NCBI RefSeq assembly: GCF_002514735.1
Contig: NZ_NBWU01000001.1
Span: 186,001 to 250,000, forward strand
Reading direction: 5' to 3'
Source: Sediminicola luteus
GTDB taxonomy: Bacteria > Bacteroidota > Bacteroidia > Flavobacteriales > Flavobacteriaceae
DNA length: 64,000 nt
Shown here: piece after piece, positions 35,548 through 43,614 of the stretch
Layout of the letters: every line of letters starts with the position of its first letter
Numbering within the stretch: position 1 is the first letter of the stretch
The notes under the pieces: generated by a model
Databases searched by the model: none
Told to the model about the DNA's origin: nothing
What the model saw: the letters and a program-made list of their open reading frames with translations, nothing else
Position numbers and translations under genes: made by a program

Positions 35548-35586
35548 GATCTGACAGGTTTCGAAAACCTGTCAGGTCTATTTTAT
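35548..35586. terminator. Strong bidirectional terminator
   Basis: GATCTGACAGGTTT and AAACCTGTCAGGTC form a ~14-bp hairpin with a T-rich tail, between the convergent PVC protein and flavin reductase genes; it touches the stop codon of the latter. Confidence 0.8.
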
Positions 35587-36188
35587 TTGGGTCGGGAAAG
35601 ACCAAATTTCCCTTCAGGGGTGTAATAATTATGTTTTTCCAGTTTACCTACGGCCAAATACTTCTCGGCATCGATACGGCCTGTGCCATCGTGAATGACA
35701 TCGTTTAGATGTATCTTTTCAATCTTACCGATAAGCACGGTTGCTCCGCCGGTAGCACCCGTTAAGGTGAAATCTTTGGCCAAGGTACACTCGAATTGCA
35801 CCTGACTTTCTGCCACACGTGGTGCATTAACATACTCGCCCGGTAAAGGGGTAAGTCCCGCCAGTTCAAATTCGCATTCATTTGCGGGTATGGTAGCGGC
35901 CGTGGTATTCATTTTTTCTAAAAGCGGTCGCGTGACCAAATTCACGGTGAATTGTTTTTGGGACAAAATATTGCGTGCCGTATCCTTTAGATTCCCCTTC
36001 GGATTTACACAAGAAATCATGATATGGGGCGGATCATGACTAATAACATTGAAAAAGGAAAAAGGCGCCAGATTGTGTACCCCTTCGGCATCTTGGCTAC
36101 CCACCCAGGCGATAGGGCGTGGAATTACCACCGAAGTCAAGGTTTTATACAAGGTTACCGCATCGGTCTGGGCACAATCGATTGTCAT
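35583..36188 (-). CDS. Flavin reductase-like FMN-binding protein (DIM6/NTAB type)
   Basis: 201 residues. The split-barrel FMN-binding fold is indicated by VVIPRPIAWVGSQD near the N-terminus, LAPFSFFNVISHDPPHIMIS, and the later GKIEKIHLND strand. Members reduce or bind flavin and often serve two-component monooxygenases. It begins 1 base after the IclR stop, so the two are translationally coupled, and lies on the same strand as the LLM monooxygenase gene further upstream; supplying it with reduced flavin is a reasonable inference. Confidence 0.82.
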   Translation of the reverse strand: MTIDCAQTDAVTLYKTLTSVVIPRPIAWVGSQDAEGVHNLAPFSFFNVISHDPPHIMISCVNPKGNLKDTARNILSQKQFTVNLVTRPLLEKMNTTAATIPANECEFELAGLTPLPGEYVNAPRVAESQVQFECTLAKDFTLTGATGGATVLIGKIEKIHLNDVIHDGTGRIDAEKYLAVGKLEKHNYYTPEGKFGLSRPK

Positions 36189-36189
36189 T

Positions 36190-36966
36190 TTACAGTTCTT
36201 TATAACCCTTGGAGGTAGATATTTTATGGGTTACCTCCTTAAGTAGTTTTACAGCCTCACTCTCGGGATCATCGTCCAGTTCCCCGATTCGTCCCATAAT
36301 GGTAAGTGCGGCATTAATGGTTTTCGAAAAATCGAAAATGGGCGCCGAAATCGCGGTAAAATCGGTCAGTAGGATTCCACCTAGGCTTGAAACCCCATTT
36401 TCACGTACTTTTTCCAATTCGGTCTTTACCTCATTCATAGATTTAAAAGGCAAGCTCGAATTGCGCTTTAACTCTTTCGCAATACGCTCCTCTACCAAAT
36501 TAAATGGTAAATGGGCACAGTAATTAAGACCCACGGCCGATGATAGCAAAGGCAATACACTACCGATCCTAAGATCAAAGACCGATTGGCTATGTATACC
36601 ATCTACCCGATAAACAATCGTTGGACCTTTATTACCCCATACTCCCAAGAATACGGTCAGTCCTAGTTTATCGGCCAGTTCTTCCAACAACGGACGGGTA
36701 TGGGTAATCAGATTGTTTTGATCTAAATAGCCCAAGCCCAACTCCAAGGCTTTAGGCCCTAGACCATAAAACCCGGTTACCGGATCTTGTTGAATCATTT
36801 TTAAGTTGGTAAAACTTACGATATAGGAATGGATCTTACTAGGCGAAAAACCCGATCGTTCCGATATTTTAGTCAATGAAATGGGAATGGAAGATTGTAG
36901 CAATACTTCCAATATGGAGAATCCGATACCAATCGACTGGATTCCCTTTGGAGCGGTTTTTTTCAT
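36190..36966 (-). CDS. IclR-family transcriptional regulator
   Basis: 258 residues. A winged helix-turn-helix (about 13-70, LTKISERSGFSPSKIHSYIVSF) is followed by the IclR ligand-binding domain, with GLGPKALELGLGYL, a VYRVDG segment and a late AISAPIFDFSKTINAALTIMG. IclR proteins usually control catabolic operons and respond to pathway metabolites. It is the only regulator in the 35-55 kb island, so it likely controls both arms from the divergent promoter and its own gene; candidate sites lie just upstream. Confidence 0.88.
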   Translation of the reverse strand: MKKTAPKGIQSIGIGFSILEVLLQSSIPISLTKISERSGFSPSKIHSYIVSFTNLKMIQQDPVTGFYGLGPKALELGLGYLDQNNLITHTRPLLEELADKLGLTVFLGVWGNKGPTIVYRVDGIHSQSVFDLRIGSVLPLLSSAVGLNYCAHLPFNLVEERIAKELKRNSSLPFKSMNEVKTELEKVRENGVSSLGGILLTDFTAISAPIFDFSKTINAALTIMGRIGELDDDPESEAVKLLKEVTHKISTSKGYKEL

Positions 36967-37027
36967 AATCTAGTGGTTCTGCCTTATGGTTTAGGGCTTC
37001 CGGCAAAACTACATAATTCCCTTTGAA

Positions 37028-37080
37028 AGGCCTGACACCTAAATCTTGGTATCTATAGATTTTGTATAAGGTGACACCTA
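37028..37080. promoter_or_regulatory. Repeated TGACACCTA and palindromes upstream of iclR
   Basis: TGACACCTA occurs at 37033-37041 and 37072-37080; the second is part of the odd palindrome AGGTG-A-CACCT (37069-37079). Between them is the perfect palindrome ATCTATAGAT (37051-37060). They sit 60-115 bases upstream of the IclR start and are candidate autoregulatory sites. Confidence 0.35.
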
Positions 37081-37117
37081 GAATACTTGGGCACTCTAGA
37101 ACCATATAACACATCAT

Positions 37118-37157
37118 CTTAAACAAAACAAGGGGAAACCAGATGATCTCCCCTTGT
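37118..37157 (-). terminator. Terminator of the minus-strand catabolic operon
   Basis: ACAAGGGGA (37128-37136) and TCCCCTTGT (37149-37157) form a 9-bp stem; on the minus strand it is followed by TTTGTTT. It ends the transcript that includes the LLM monooxygenase, separating it from iclR. Confidence 0.75.
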
Positions 37158-37181
37158 CCATCTCTACCACATATTCCCCTT

Positions 37182-38291
37182 TTAGGGCATAGGTACACGA
37201 ATGCCCTCTGCTTCTAAAATAGGTAATACAGTTTCCGCGAAATACGGTAATTCTTCTGCATAGTTTACAAAGGCCAAGGTGGTACCTGAGAAACCAGCTT
37301 TATACAAATCGATAAGTCCTTTGGCCACCACTTCCGGGGTTCCTACCAAAGGCACCCCACCATGACCACCTGCGAAACGGGCCCTTAGGGTATCTAACAC
37401 CTCTTTAGGGAAAGATTCGGCATGTTGGAACATTAGGTTGATAATATTATCTACAGCAGCCCAATCGGCATTGTCTACAGAATAATACTTGTGATAGGCC
37501 TCAGCCTCTTCTTGAGTGGGCCTACACACTACATAAGAGAAGGTAAGCACCCCAAGATCGCGGTTCTTTTGAGCCGCCTGGGCCTTAAGATCGGCGATTT
37601 CTTGTTTTGAGGTCTCCAACTCGATCATAGAGGTAAACAGGAAATCGGCGTTTGTCGTGGCGAACTCCCTTCCCTGCTGTGATCCAGCCGCATTAAAGAT
37701 AGGCACCATCTCACGTACCGGACGTGGGTCTGTATAGGTGTTCTTTAGGTTAAAATACTCCCCTTTCCAATCAAAGGGTTCTTTTTCGGTCCATAATTTA
37801 GAAACAACGTCGAACCATTCTTGGCCATAGCCATAACGGGTCTCATGATCATCGGGCAATTCCAATCCGAAAGCTTCGTATTCGGGCTTGTTCCAACCAC
37901 AAACTACGTTAAGACCGGCCCTACCACCAGACATTTGATCAATGGTGGCGATCTGCTTGGCCACTACACCAGGATGGTTAAAGGCCGTATGGATCGTAGC
38001 GAATACATTAATGTTTTTGGTTCGAGCCAATAATGTGGCGGCCCAAGTCATGGTCTCCAATACACTTCCATGAAAGTTGGTTTCACCCCCATAGCCTACC
38101 CATCGGGCGATCGGCAATAAGAAATCGATTCCTACCTTATCGGCTACTTCAGCCATTTTAAGGTTGTTCTCCCAATTATTTTCCCAGCGTTCCGGCACTT
38201 TGGTAATGGCCATTCCACTCGAGCAATTGGCAGAAAATAATCCCAATCGAAACTTATTCCGATTGAATAAACTGTTCTCTTTTGCGTTCAT
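37182..38291 (-). CDS. LLM-class flavin monooxygenase, RutA-like
   Basis: 369 residues of the luciferase-like TIM-barrel family. Motifs include FRLGLFSANCSSG at the first strand, ARWVGYGGETNFHGSVLE, ATIDQMSGGRAGLNVVCGWNKPEYEAFG and a late GTPEVVAKGL. The closest recalled relatives are pyrimidine monooxygenase RutA and other FMN-dependent enzymes that open ring C-N bonds or cleave C-S bonds with reduced flavin from a partner reductase. As the last gene of the minus-arm operon next to a gentisate-type lower pathway, it may oxidise a ring or amide intermediate; that is inference. Confidence 0.85.
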   Translation of the reverse strand: MNAKENSLFNRNKFRLGLFSANCSSGMAITKVPERWENNWENNLKMAEVADKVGIDFLLPIARWVGYGGETNFHGSVLETMTWAATLLARTKNINVFATIHTAFNHPGVVAKQIATIDQMSGGRAGLNVVCGWNKPEYEAFGLELPDDHETRYGYGQEWFDVVSKLWTEKEPFDWKGEYFNLKNTYTDPRPVREMVPIFNAAGSQQGREFATTNADFLFTSMIELETSKQEIADLKAQAAQKNRDLGVLTFSYVVCRPTQEEAEAYHKYYSVDNADWAAVDNIINLMFQHAESFPKEVLDTLRARFAGGHGGVPLVGTPEVVAKGLIDLYKAGFSGTTLAFVNYAEELPYFAETVLPILEAEGIRVPMP

Positions 38292-38381
38292 CCTTACGTT
38301 TTATTTGGTTATTAAATACGGTTGGCAATCGCCTCGCGATCACCGATGGGTGGTTCCTTGTCTATTTATGCATAGTAATGC

Positions 38382-39134
38382 TTAGTATTTGCCGCTTAGC
38401 AATTCTCCGAATCCGGGTACGTTGGTATCCAGTCCGAGTTCTTTCATCATCTTATAGGCCGTAGAAATAGAAGCCGTTATGGTACGAATACCACATTCGT
38501 CCTGTACCTGTTGTACCGCTTCTAAGGAAGGCATTTGCACACAGGCCGAAAGAATCAAGGTATCTACCCCCGTAAGATCCAATCGCTTGTAGATATCCAC
38601 CAAATTCATTGGGTTTTGGGCCGCAACCTCCAAATTGTCGGGTATCTCTAAAGAAACACTGTCCAACACCTGAAAACCTTGATCTTCTATATAATCGATC
38701 ACCTTTTGGGTTAACGACTTCATATATGGCGTTACGATGGCGATCTTTTTAGACCCTAAGGTATCCAAGGCCTCGACCAAAGCGCCAGCACTGGTTACGA
38801 TCGGGGTCGGAAAATCGTTCTCGGCCGTAATCTTATGCAAACGTTCCTGGGAGACACAGTGGTATCCCTTGCCCATCGACATAATGGCCACCAAACAGGC
38901 GTACCCCATTACATCTACCTGGGCATCGGAAAGTTCTACCGCGCATTTGTCCGACAGGGCATCCATGGCCGCCAATTCTTCGGCAGTTACATGTTTCATT
39001 CGCATTCTGGAGGAGTGGAAGGTAAAACGTTCTTCCGCTACTTCTTCCCGCTTCCTGAAAATGGCCGGGATTTCGGTTTCCATAGTGATATTGGAACTGG
39101 GCACGATCTGCCCGATCCTATACTTCTTTTTCAT
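38382..39134 (-). CDS. Maleate isomerase (maleate cis-trans isomerase)
   Basis: 250 residues of the Asp/Glu-racemase fold. The opening YRIGQIVPSSNITMETEIPA, FTFHSSRMRMKHV and the paired cysteines Cys80 (GYACLVAIMS) and Cys198 (SACVQMPS) match maleate isomerases such as NicE of nicotinate degradation; Cys80 is the nucleophile by family analogy. The enzyme turns maleate into fumarate without cofactor. It lies 11 bases after the FAH-fold hydrolase gene, which would release maleate plus pyruvate from the ring-cleavage product, so it completes the path to the TCA cycle. Confidence 0.88.
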   Translation of the reverse strand: MKKKYRIGQIVPSSNITMETEIPAIFRKREEVAEERFTFHSSRMRMKHVTAEELAAMDALSDKCAVELSDAQVDVMGYACLVAIMSMGKGYHCVSQERLHKITAENDFPTPIVTSAGALVEALDTLGSKKIAIVTPYMKSLTQKVIDYIEDQGFQVLDSVSLEIPDNLEVAAQNPMNLVDIYKRLDLTGVDTLILSACVQMPSLEAVQQVQDECGIRTITASISTAYKMMKELGLDTNVPGFGELLSGKY

Positions 39135-39145
39135 CTGCTTTCTTC

Positions 39146-40060
39146 TTAGTACGTATCGTCTACGATTGGGTTCTTAAGACTTCCTATGCCTTCGATAATA
39201 ATCTCTACCTCATCACCGGGCCACATCCACTCTTGGGGGTCCCTACCGGCACCCACGCCCGCAGGCGTTCCCGTAGCGATAATATCGGCAGGGTCTACCG
39301 ACATAACCGAGCTTATATCTTGAATGATCTCTGGAATACGGAACAACATATTCTTCGTATTGCCATTCTGCTTCTCCACCCCATTTACCTTGGTAATGAT
39401 CTGTAGGTTGTGCGGATCTTCGATCTCATCCGGTGTAATCAACACAGGGCCCATAGGTGCATAGGTATCCATGCCTTTGGAAACGATCCATTGGCCTTGC
39501 CTACGGTTATCACGGGCACTGATATCGTTTATGATACTATAGCCGTATACCAAATCCATGGCATCTTCGGCCTTCACACGAAAACCGCCTTTACCCAAGA
39601 TTACGGCCAATTCGCCTTCCCAATCCATTTGCTGGGTCTGGTTGCCATTGTGCTTAATGGCCTCACCAGTAGCGATAACCGTATTGGTTGGCTTAGAGAA
39701 TATGATACATTCTTGGGGAAGTTTATTATCGGTATCCAAAGAACGGGCCGACTCGGCCACGTGCTCGGTATAATTTAACCCGATACCCCAAATATTACGG
39801 GCCGGTTTTGGCATTGGGGCCAAAATTTTTACGGCCTCATAATCGTATACATAATCAGCGTTGTCATCTACAGCTGTGGCCTTTACCTTGGCCGACATAC
39901 TATCGCGAAACTCCAACCCCTTATCAATCAATCCAAGCATGGAATCCGGTACATCCATACCATTGGCGGCTCCCCATTGTTGGGCATCGGCCACTTTGTT
40001 TTCGGGAAATACAATCCCTAGTCTATCGGCCCCTGAGGCCCTAAAACTTACTAACTTCAT
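39146..40060 (-). CDS. Fumarylacetoacetate hydrolase-family hydrolase (maleylpyruvate-type)
   Basis: 304 residues. FAH-fold signatures: GIGLNYTEHVAE, the metal-binding DWEGELAVILGKG, YSIINDISARDNRR and a DIIATGTPAGVGAG near the C-terminus. Family members hydrolyse C-C bonds in 2-oxo ring-cleavage products. With a gentisate-dioxygenase-like gene just upstream and maleate isomerase just downstream, direct hydrolysis of maleylpyruvate (or its amide analogue) to pyruvate and maleate is the most coherent assignment. Fumarylpyruvate hydrolase is the alternative, but no maleylpyruvate isomerase is present. Confidence 0.85.
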   Translation of the reverse strand: MKLVSFRASGADRLGIVFPENKVADAQQWGAANGMDVPDSMLGLIDKGLEFRDSMSAKVKATAVDDNADYVYDYEAVKILAPMPKPARNIWGIGLNYTEHVAESARSLDTDNKLPQECIIFSKPTNTVIATGEAIKHNGNQTQQMDWEGELAVILGKGGFRVKAEDAMDLVYGYSIINDISARDNRRQGQWIVSKGMDTYAPMGPVLITPDEIEDPHNLQIITKVNGVEKQNGNTKNMLFRIPEIIQDISSVMSVDPADIIATGTPAGVGAGRDPQEWMWPGDEVEIIIEGIGSLKNPIVDDTY

Positions 40061-40163
40061 TGTTCTACTATATATTATTTATGGTAAATGGCTGTGAAAA
40101 TTGGGGCCGACCCCATTAGCTCTATCGACCCCGCACTTCAACTTAAACCGTATCCAAAAAAGC

Positions 40164-41294
40164 TTATTGTTCTATTTTTTGATGACCGTTATTCTCGGTG
40201 TATACCCGCTCTTGGTAATACCCCAATTTTTTAATGGTAGGAAGGTCATTGAACTGGAATAGACAGGCATCTTCGGAACCTGATCCGTTACAGTGCTCGT
40301 GCCAAGCCCAAGAGGGCACACAGAAAATATCTTTCTCTTTCCAGTTAAAACGTTTTCCGTTAATTACGGTGTATCCGCTTCCTTTGGCCACCTGATATAC
40401 GATAGACCCCGTATGTTTATGAGCCTTGGTATGCTCTCCCGGACGCAACATTTGCATGGCCGCACCCATGGTAGCCATAACCGGACCACCCGTAGCCGGA
40501 TTGGTATAGTTCATTAAAATACCATCGTATGGCGAACCATCGTTAACCTTGGCCGCGTTCTGTAGGGCCTCATAGGTACGTTCCCAAGAGTATTTGAACA
40601 AAGGCGAATAAGGCTCGTTCCATTCGGTATCGGCCATAAGCACCCCACTACCACTATAGGTCAATGGCGAGAAATCGGTCGGATGCAATTGATCTTGCCC
40701 TTTACCCTCTTCAGGCCATACATGGTAATCGTTCGCCTCAAAGGCATTGGCCATAGGAATATCCAAGCCGTCTTGCCAAATACAGGTTTGACCATCTTCG
40801 GCCACCCCGTGTTCGTGCCAAGTTCCGTTAGGGGTAATCACAAAATCACGGGCACCCAAGTTCATTTTATGTCCGTTAACAATGGTGTAACCACCGCTAC
40901 CCTCCATAATAAAACGTAGGGCAGATGCCACGTGGCGGTGGGCCGGGGTAAACTCCCCTGGTCTAGTAATCTGTATTCCTGAGAACAACATACCACAAGC
41001 TGCGGCAGATTCTTTTAAATTATCGTTGATCAAAGTCAACACCCTTCTACCGGCATCGCCAGGCGAAACCAACTCGGTGGCTTTTATCAACAAAGGCCTT
41101 AACTTATCATATTCCCACAACATGGGGGCCGATAAGGTGCGTGGCTCCCAAGGCTCGATCTTATTGGCTACCGTCCAAAAGGCTTTGGTACCCATATTTT
41201 CTACATCTTGGTAGTACTGTTTCAGTTCATCGGATTCCGCTACTCGGGAACGCCCATAAACGCTGTCGTCAAAAACTTGTGTTTCGTTGCCCAT
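40164..41294 (-). CDS. Gentisate 1,2-dioxygenase-like bicupin
   Basis: 376 residues, two cupin domains. First: His119/His121 (PAHRHVASALRF) and His160/His162 (TWHEHG); second: His292/His294 (KAHKHTGSIVYQV) and His332/His334 (WAWHEHC), so both sites look able to bind Fe(II), although in most gentisate dioxygenases the N-terminal site is the catalytic one. The family opens the ring of gentisate, salicylate or hydroxyanthranilate analogues between the carboxyl carbon and the neighbouring OH/NH2 carbon. The next genes (FAH hydrolase, maleate isomerase) match the gentisate-type product. Substrate could be gentisate or 5-hydroxyanthranilate. Confidence 0.85.
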   Translation of the reverse strand: MGNETQVFDDSVYGRSRVAESDELKQYYQDVENMGTKAFWTVANKIEPWEPRTLSAPMLWEYDKLRPLLIKATELVSPGDAGRRVLTLINDNLKESAAACGMLFSGIQITRPGEFTPAHRHVASALRFIMEGSGGYTIVNGHKMNLGARDFVITPNGTWHEHGVAEDGQTCIWQDGLDIPMANAFEANDYHVWPEEGKGQDQLHPTDFSPLTYSGSGVLMADTEWNEPYSPLFKYSWERTYEALQNAAKVNDGSPYDGILMNYTNPATGGPVMATMGAAMQMLRPGEHTKAHKHTGSIVYQVAKGSGYTVINGKRFNWKEKDIFCVPSWAWHEHCNGSGSEDACLFQFNDLPTIKKLGYYQERVYTENNGHQKIEQ

Positions 41295-41305
41295 TTCTCT
41301 CTTTG

Positions 41306-42307
41306 TTATGCTTTAATAATCAGTTTCTCCTCCGCCTCAAAAGGGGTGTCGGTATATATGATCGGCTCGTTCTTTTTGGTATTTACGGTCAATTTGAATA
41401 TATCGAATCTATTGTAGTGCCCCAAAATATCGTGCATTTGTTTAGGCTGTATGGTCTTTTCCATATCGATATCGGCATAAACGATACCCTCGTCATCAAT
41501 CAAAGGGGTAACATAGTTGTCACCATCAGGACCGATTATTCCGGAAAAAGCCGAATTTTTACGTTCGAACAGTTCCCGCACCTGCGGATTTTCTTTCTCG
41601 AACAATTGAATGATCTCTTCCGATATGGTAGAACAGGACACCAAGGTAAAAATCTTACCCTCGAAAGAATGAGCGGCCGCCCTGATTTTTATAGCCGAGG
41701 CCATATCGTAATCGCCCGGGGACACCGGAAGCGAAATATAATTGGCCACGTGTACGGTCTCGCCCTGCGATAAGAGGGTGAACCTGGCCAGGGAGTTCGT
41801 ATTCTCTCCACAGGCCAAGGTTCCTAGTGACCCCACATTAGTCTTATAGGTTTTTAAGGTACTGCCATCGCCGCCGGTCCAAGACATTTTCTCGGCCCAG
41901 GTGGGCACCAATTTCCTATGGGCACCGATTAAGGTTCCCGTATTATCAATAATCAAATTGGTATTGAACATGGTACCATGGCTATACCTCACCTTTTCGT
42001 TACAACCGATCACCACATTAACATCGTTCTCACGGGCCGCTTGGCAAAGCGCCTGTACCTCGGGCCCATCTACATAAATGGCGCTATGGTACAATTTGGC
42101 AAACCATTTGCTCGCATTTACCGGGTTGTCTACCCAGCTCCAATACGGGTAGGCCGATATAAACACCTCTGGAAAAGCCACCATTTTGGCCCCTGCGGCA
42201 CCTACCTCACGTATTATGGAACAAGCTTTATCCACCGTTTTCGCCGTGTCTAAAAAAACGGGGCTCGTTTGTACTACCGCGGCCTTGAATTTTGTCAATG
42301 CTGTCAT
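41306..42307 (-). CDS. Nitrilase (aryl/arylaceto-nitrilase type)
   Basis: 333 residues. The catalytic triad is readable: Glu47 in AFPEVFISAYPYW, Lys132 in HRKLVPTWAEK and Cys166 in LACGENTNSLARF. The CGEN context and PEVFISAYP are typical of true nitrilases (branch 1), which turn aromatic or arylaliphatic nitriles into acids and ammonia, rather than amidases. It lies 11 bases before the dioxygenase gene on the same strand. A nitrile such as indole-3-acetonitrile could be an entry substrate; a side activity on an amide intermediate is also possible. Confidence 0.88.
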   Translation of the reverse strand: MTALTKFKAAVVQTSPVFLDTAKTVDKACSIIREVGAAGAKMVAFPEVFISAYPYWSWVDNPVNASKWFAKLYHSAIYVDGPEVQALCQAARENDVNVVIGCNEKVRYSHGTMFNTNLIIDNTGTLIGAHRKLVPTWAEKMSWTGGDGSTLKTYKTNVGSLGTLACGENTNSLARFTLLSQGETVHVANYISLPVSPGDYDMASAIKIRAAAHSFEGKIFTLVSCSTISEEIIQLFEKENPQVRELFERKNSAFSGIIGPDGDNYVTPLIDDEGIVYADIDMEKTIQPKQMHDILGHYNRFDIFKLTVNTKKNEPIIYTDTPFEAEEKLIIKA

Positions 42308-42406
42308 CTGTTCTGTTCGTATGTTTTGCGCGTTCGTCCTACCCTTTGGCAGACTACGCGATATTATGACCCAGCCTCCTCCTTTTGGTGAAGGCGGGCC
42401 GTTCGT

Positions 42407-43390
42407 TTATTTCTTCTTCGGCGGAAAGACCTTGATCAAACGAATGGTAGATCGTACCCCTTGTGTACGGTTCTCCACTCCGGTTTCAATAGCGGTCTTA
42501 AACTCCCACACCAATCCTTTTTTAGTCAATAAATGTACCGACGGCCCAATGGCAAACACCTTTTCACCACTATTGGCCACATCGATTCCGTTTACTTGGT
42601 CATCGTTGAACTGGGTACCCCAATATCCTTGTACAGCCAATCGGGTCTCGCCAGACTCACCCGGCTTAAAACGCTTTTTGCCCACCAAGGTCTCCAAAGC
42701 ATAGTTTACATGATAGTACGTACCCGCCTTAACATCGGCCACGGCATCACCGGCCCCTTTTTCGACCTCAGAGTTAAAGGTTACATGGTGCCTAAGTGAT
42801 AAAGAGGTCTTTTCGTTAAAGAACAAGGTTTGGGCGTAGGTAGGCTGTATACTAAAAAACCCACTACCTGCATTTACCGGCATAGCCTTGTCATACCCCC
42901 CGGTAGGCAACAAGAAAATCAATTCCGGACGATGGAAATACTTCAAACCGAACAATTTCTTGTCGAACCACTGCACCCCGAAACCTACACTTATATCGGC
43001 CAGAATACTGTTTTTCCCCAAAAGATCTACTGGGGCACTGTCGTAATCAGGCAATCCTAAATGTACTGTAGGCAATAGAAAATCAAAGAACAGATTACCC
43101 CCGAACACTTCGGTATTCGTAATCCAAACGGCCTGGTTTACCAAAAGGGCAGAATTCACCGTAAGATCCTTTCCCGGTAAAATGGTCACCTTATCACCAT
43201 TATGGTCACGTAGGTTACCACTATAATAAGACGCATAGCCCATATAATACAAACCAGGCATGGGCGGCGCACCGTCCAAGACCGAGGTTAGACCATAATT
43301 ACCCTGTGGCTGGGTTATGGGATCCTGCGCAAACACATTACTAAAGACCAAAAGTCCTAAAGCGAAAAAACCGATAAGTGACTTCTTCAT
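42407..43390 (-). CDS. Phenol-degradation MetA-like outer-membrane protein
   Basis: 327 residues from MKKSLIGFF (two codons upstream is another Met). Signal peptide ends NVFAQ. The mature barrel has ALLVNQAVWIT, a LPTVHLGLPDY segment, GVQWFD, ELIFLLPTGGYDKAMP and a C-terminal WEFKTAIETGVENRTQG strand, resembling the SphA/MetA family of outer-membrane proteins encoded in aromatic-degradation clusters. Expected role: uptake of the hydrophobic substrate across the outer membrane. It is the first gene of the minus arm, directly by the divergent promoter. Confidence 0.78.
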   Translation of the reverse strand: MKKSLIGFFALGLLVFSNVFAQDPITQPQGNYGLTSVLDGAPPMPGLYYMGYASYYSGNLRDHNGDKVTILPGKDLTVNSALLVNQAVWITNTEVFGGNLFFDFLLPTVHLGLPDYDSAPVDLLGKNSILADISVGFGVQWFDKKLFGLKYFHRPELIFLLPTGGYDKAMPVNAGSGFFSIQPTYAQTLFFNEKTSLSLRHHVTFNSEVEKGAGDAVADVKAGTYYHVNYALETLVGKKRFKPGESGETRLAVQGYWGTQFNDDQVNGIDVANSGEKVFAIGPSVHLLTKKGLVWEFKTAIETGVENRTQGVRSTIRLIKVFPPKKK

Positions 43391-43614
43391 AATCATACAA
43401 TTTGATGGTTACAGCTACACTGGGCAGCCAATTAATGAATCTCTTTCATGTGGGTCACTGGAACAAATATAGAATTAATTTTCAATATTGTTGAATTTAT
43501 TTTCATATTTCTGAATTGTTTGTATATATTTGTTGGGCCGAGGAACGTTAAAATCGCCTCATAAAATGCCTTCAGCCCCTATATTTATAGGCTGAAATAC
43601 TAAAAAAGACAATT
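43391..43614. promoter_or_regulatory. Divergent promoter region of the catabolic island
   Basis: Two exact -7 boxes face outward: TATATTTG at 43525-43532 for the SDR arm and, on the minus strand, TATATTTG (plus-strand CAAATATA, 43464-43471) for the outer-membrane/nitrilase arm. Between them is a dyad TTCAA-TATTG-TTGAA (43481-43495) that could bind the IclR regulator. No ideal TTG lies at the right spacing, as expected for activator-dependent promoters. A 5'-UTR hairpin TTCAGCC..GGCTGAA lies at 43571-43596. Confidence 0.55.

Noticed and set aside
38382-39134. Nicotinate degradation cluster
   Set aside because: Only the maleate isomerase resembles that route; the nicotinate hydroxylase, dihydroxypyridine dioxygenase, deformylase and maleamate amidase are absent.
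41141-41773. 210-codon frame across the nitrilase/dioxygenase junction, plus strand
   Set aside because: Antisense to two solid genes with intact active sites; no promoter or family features.
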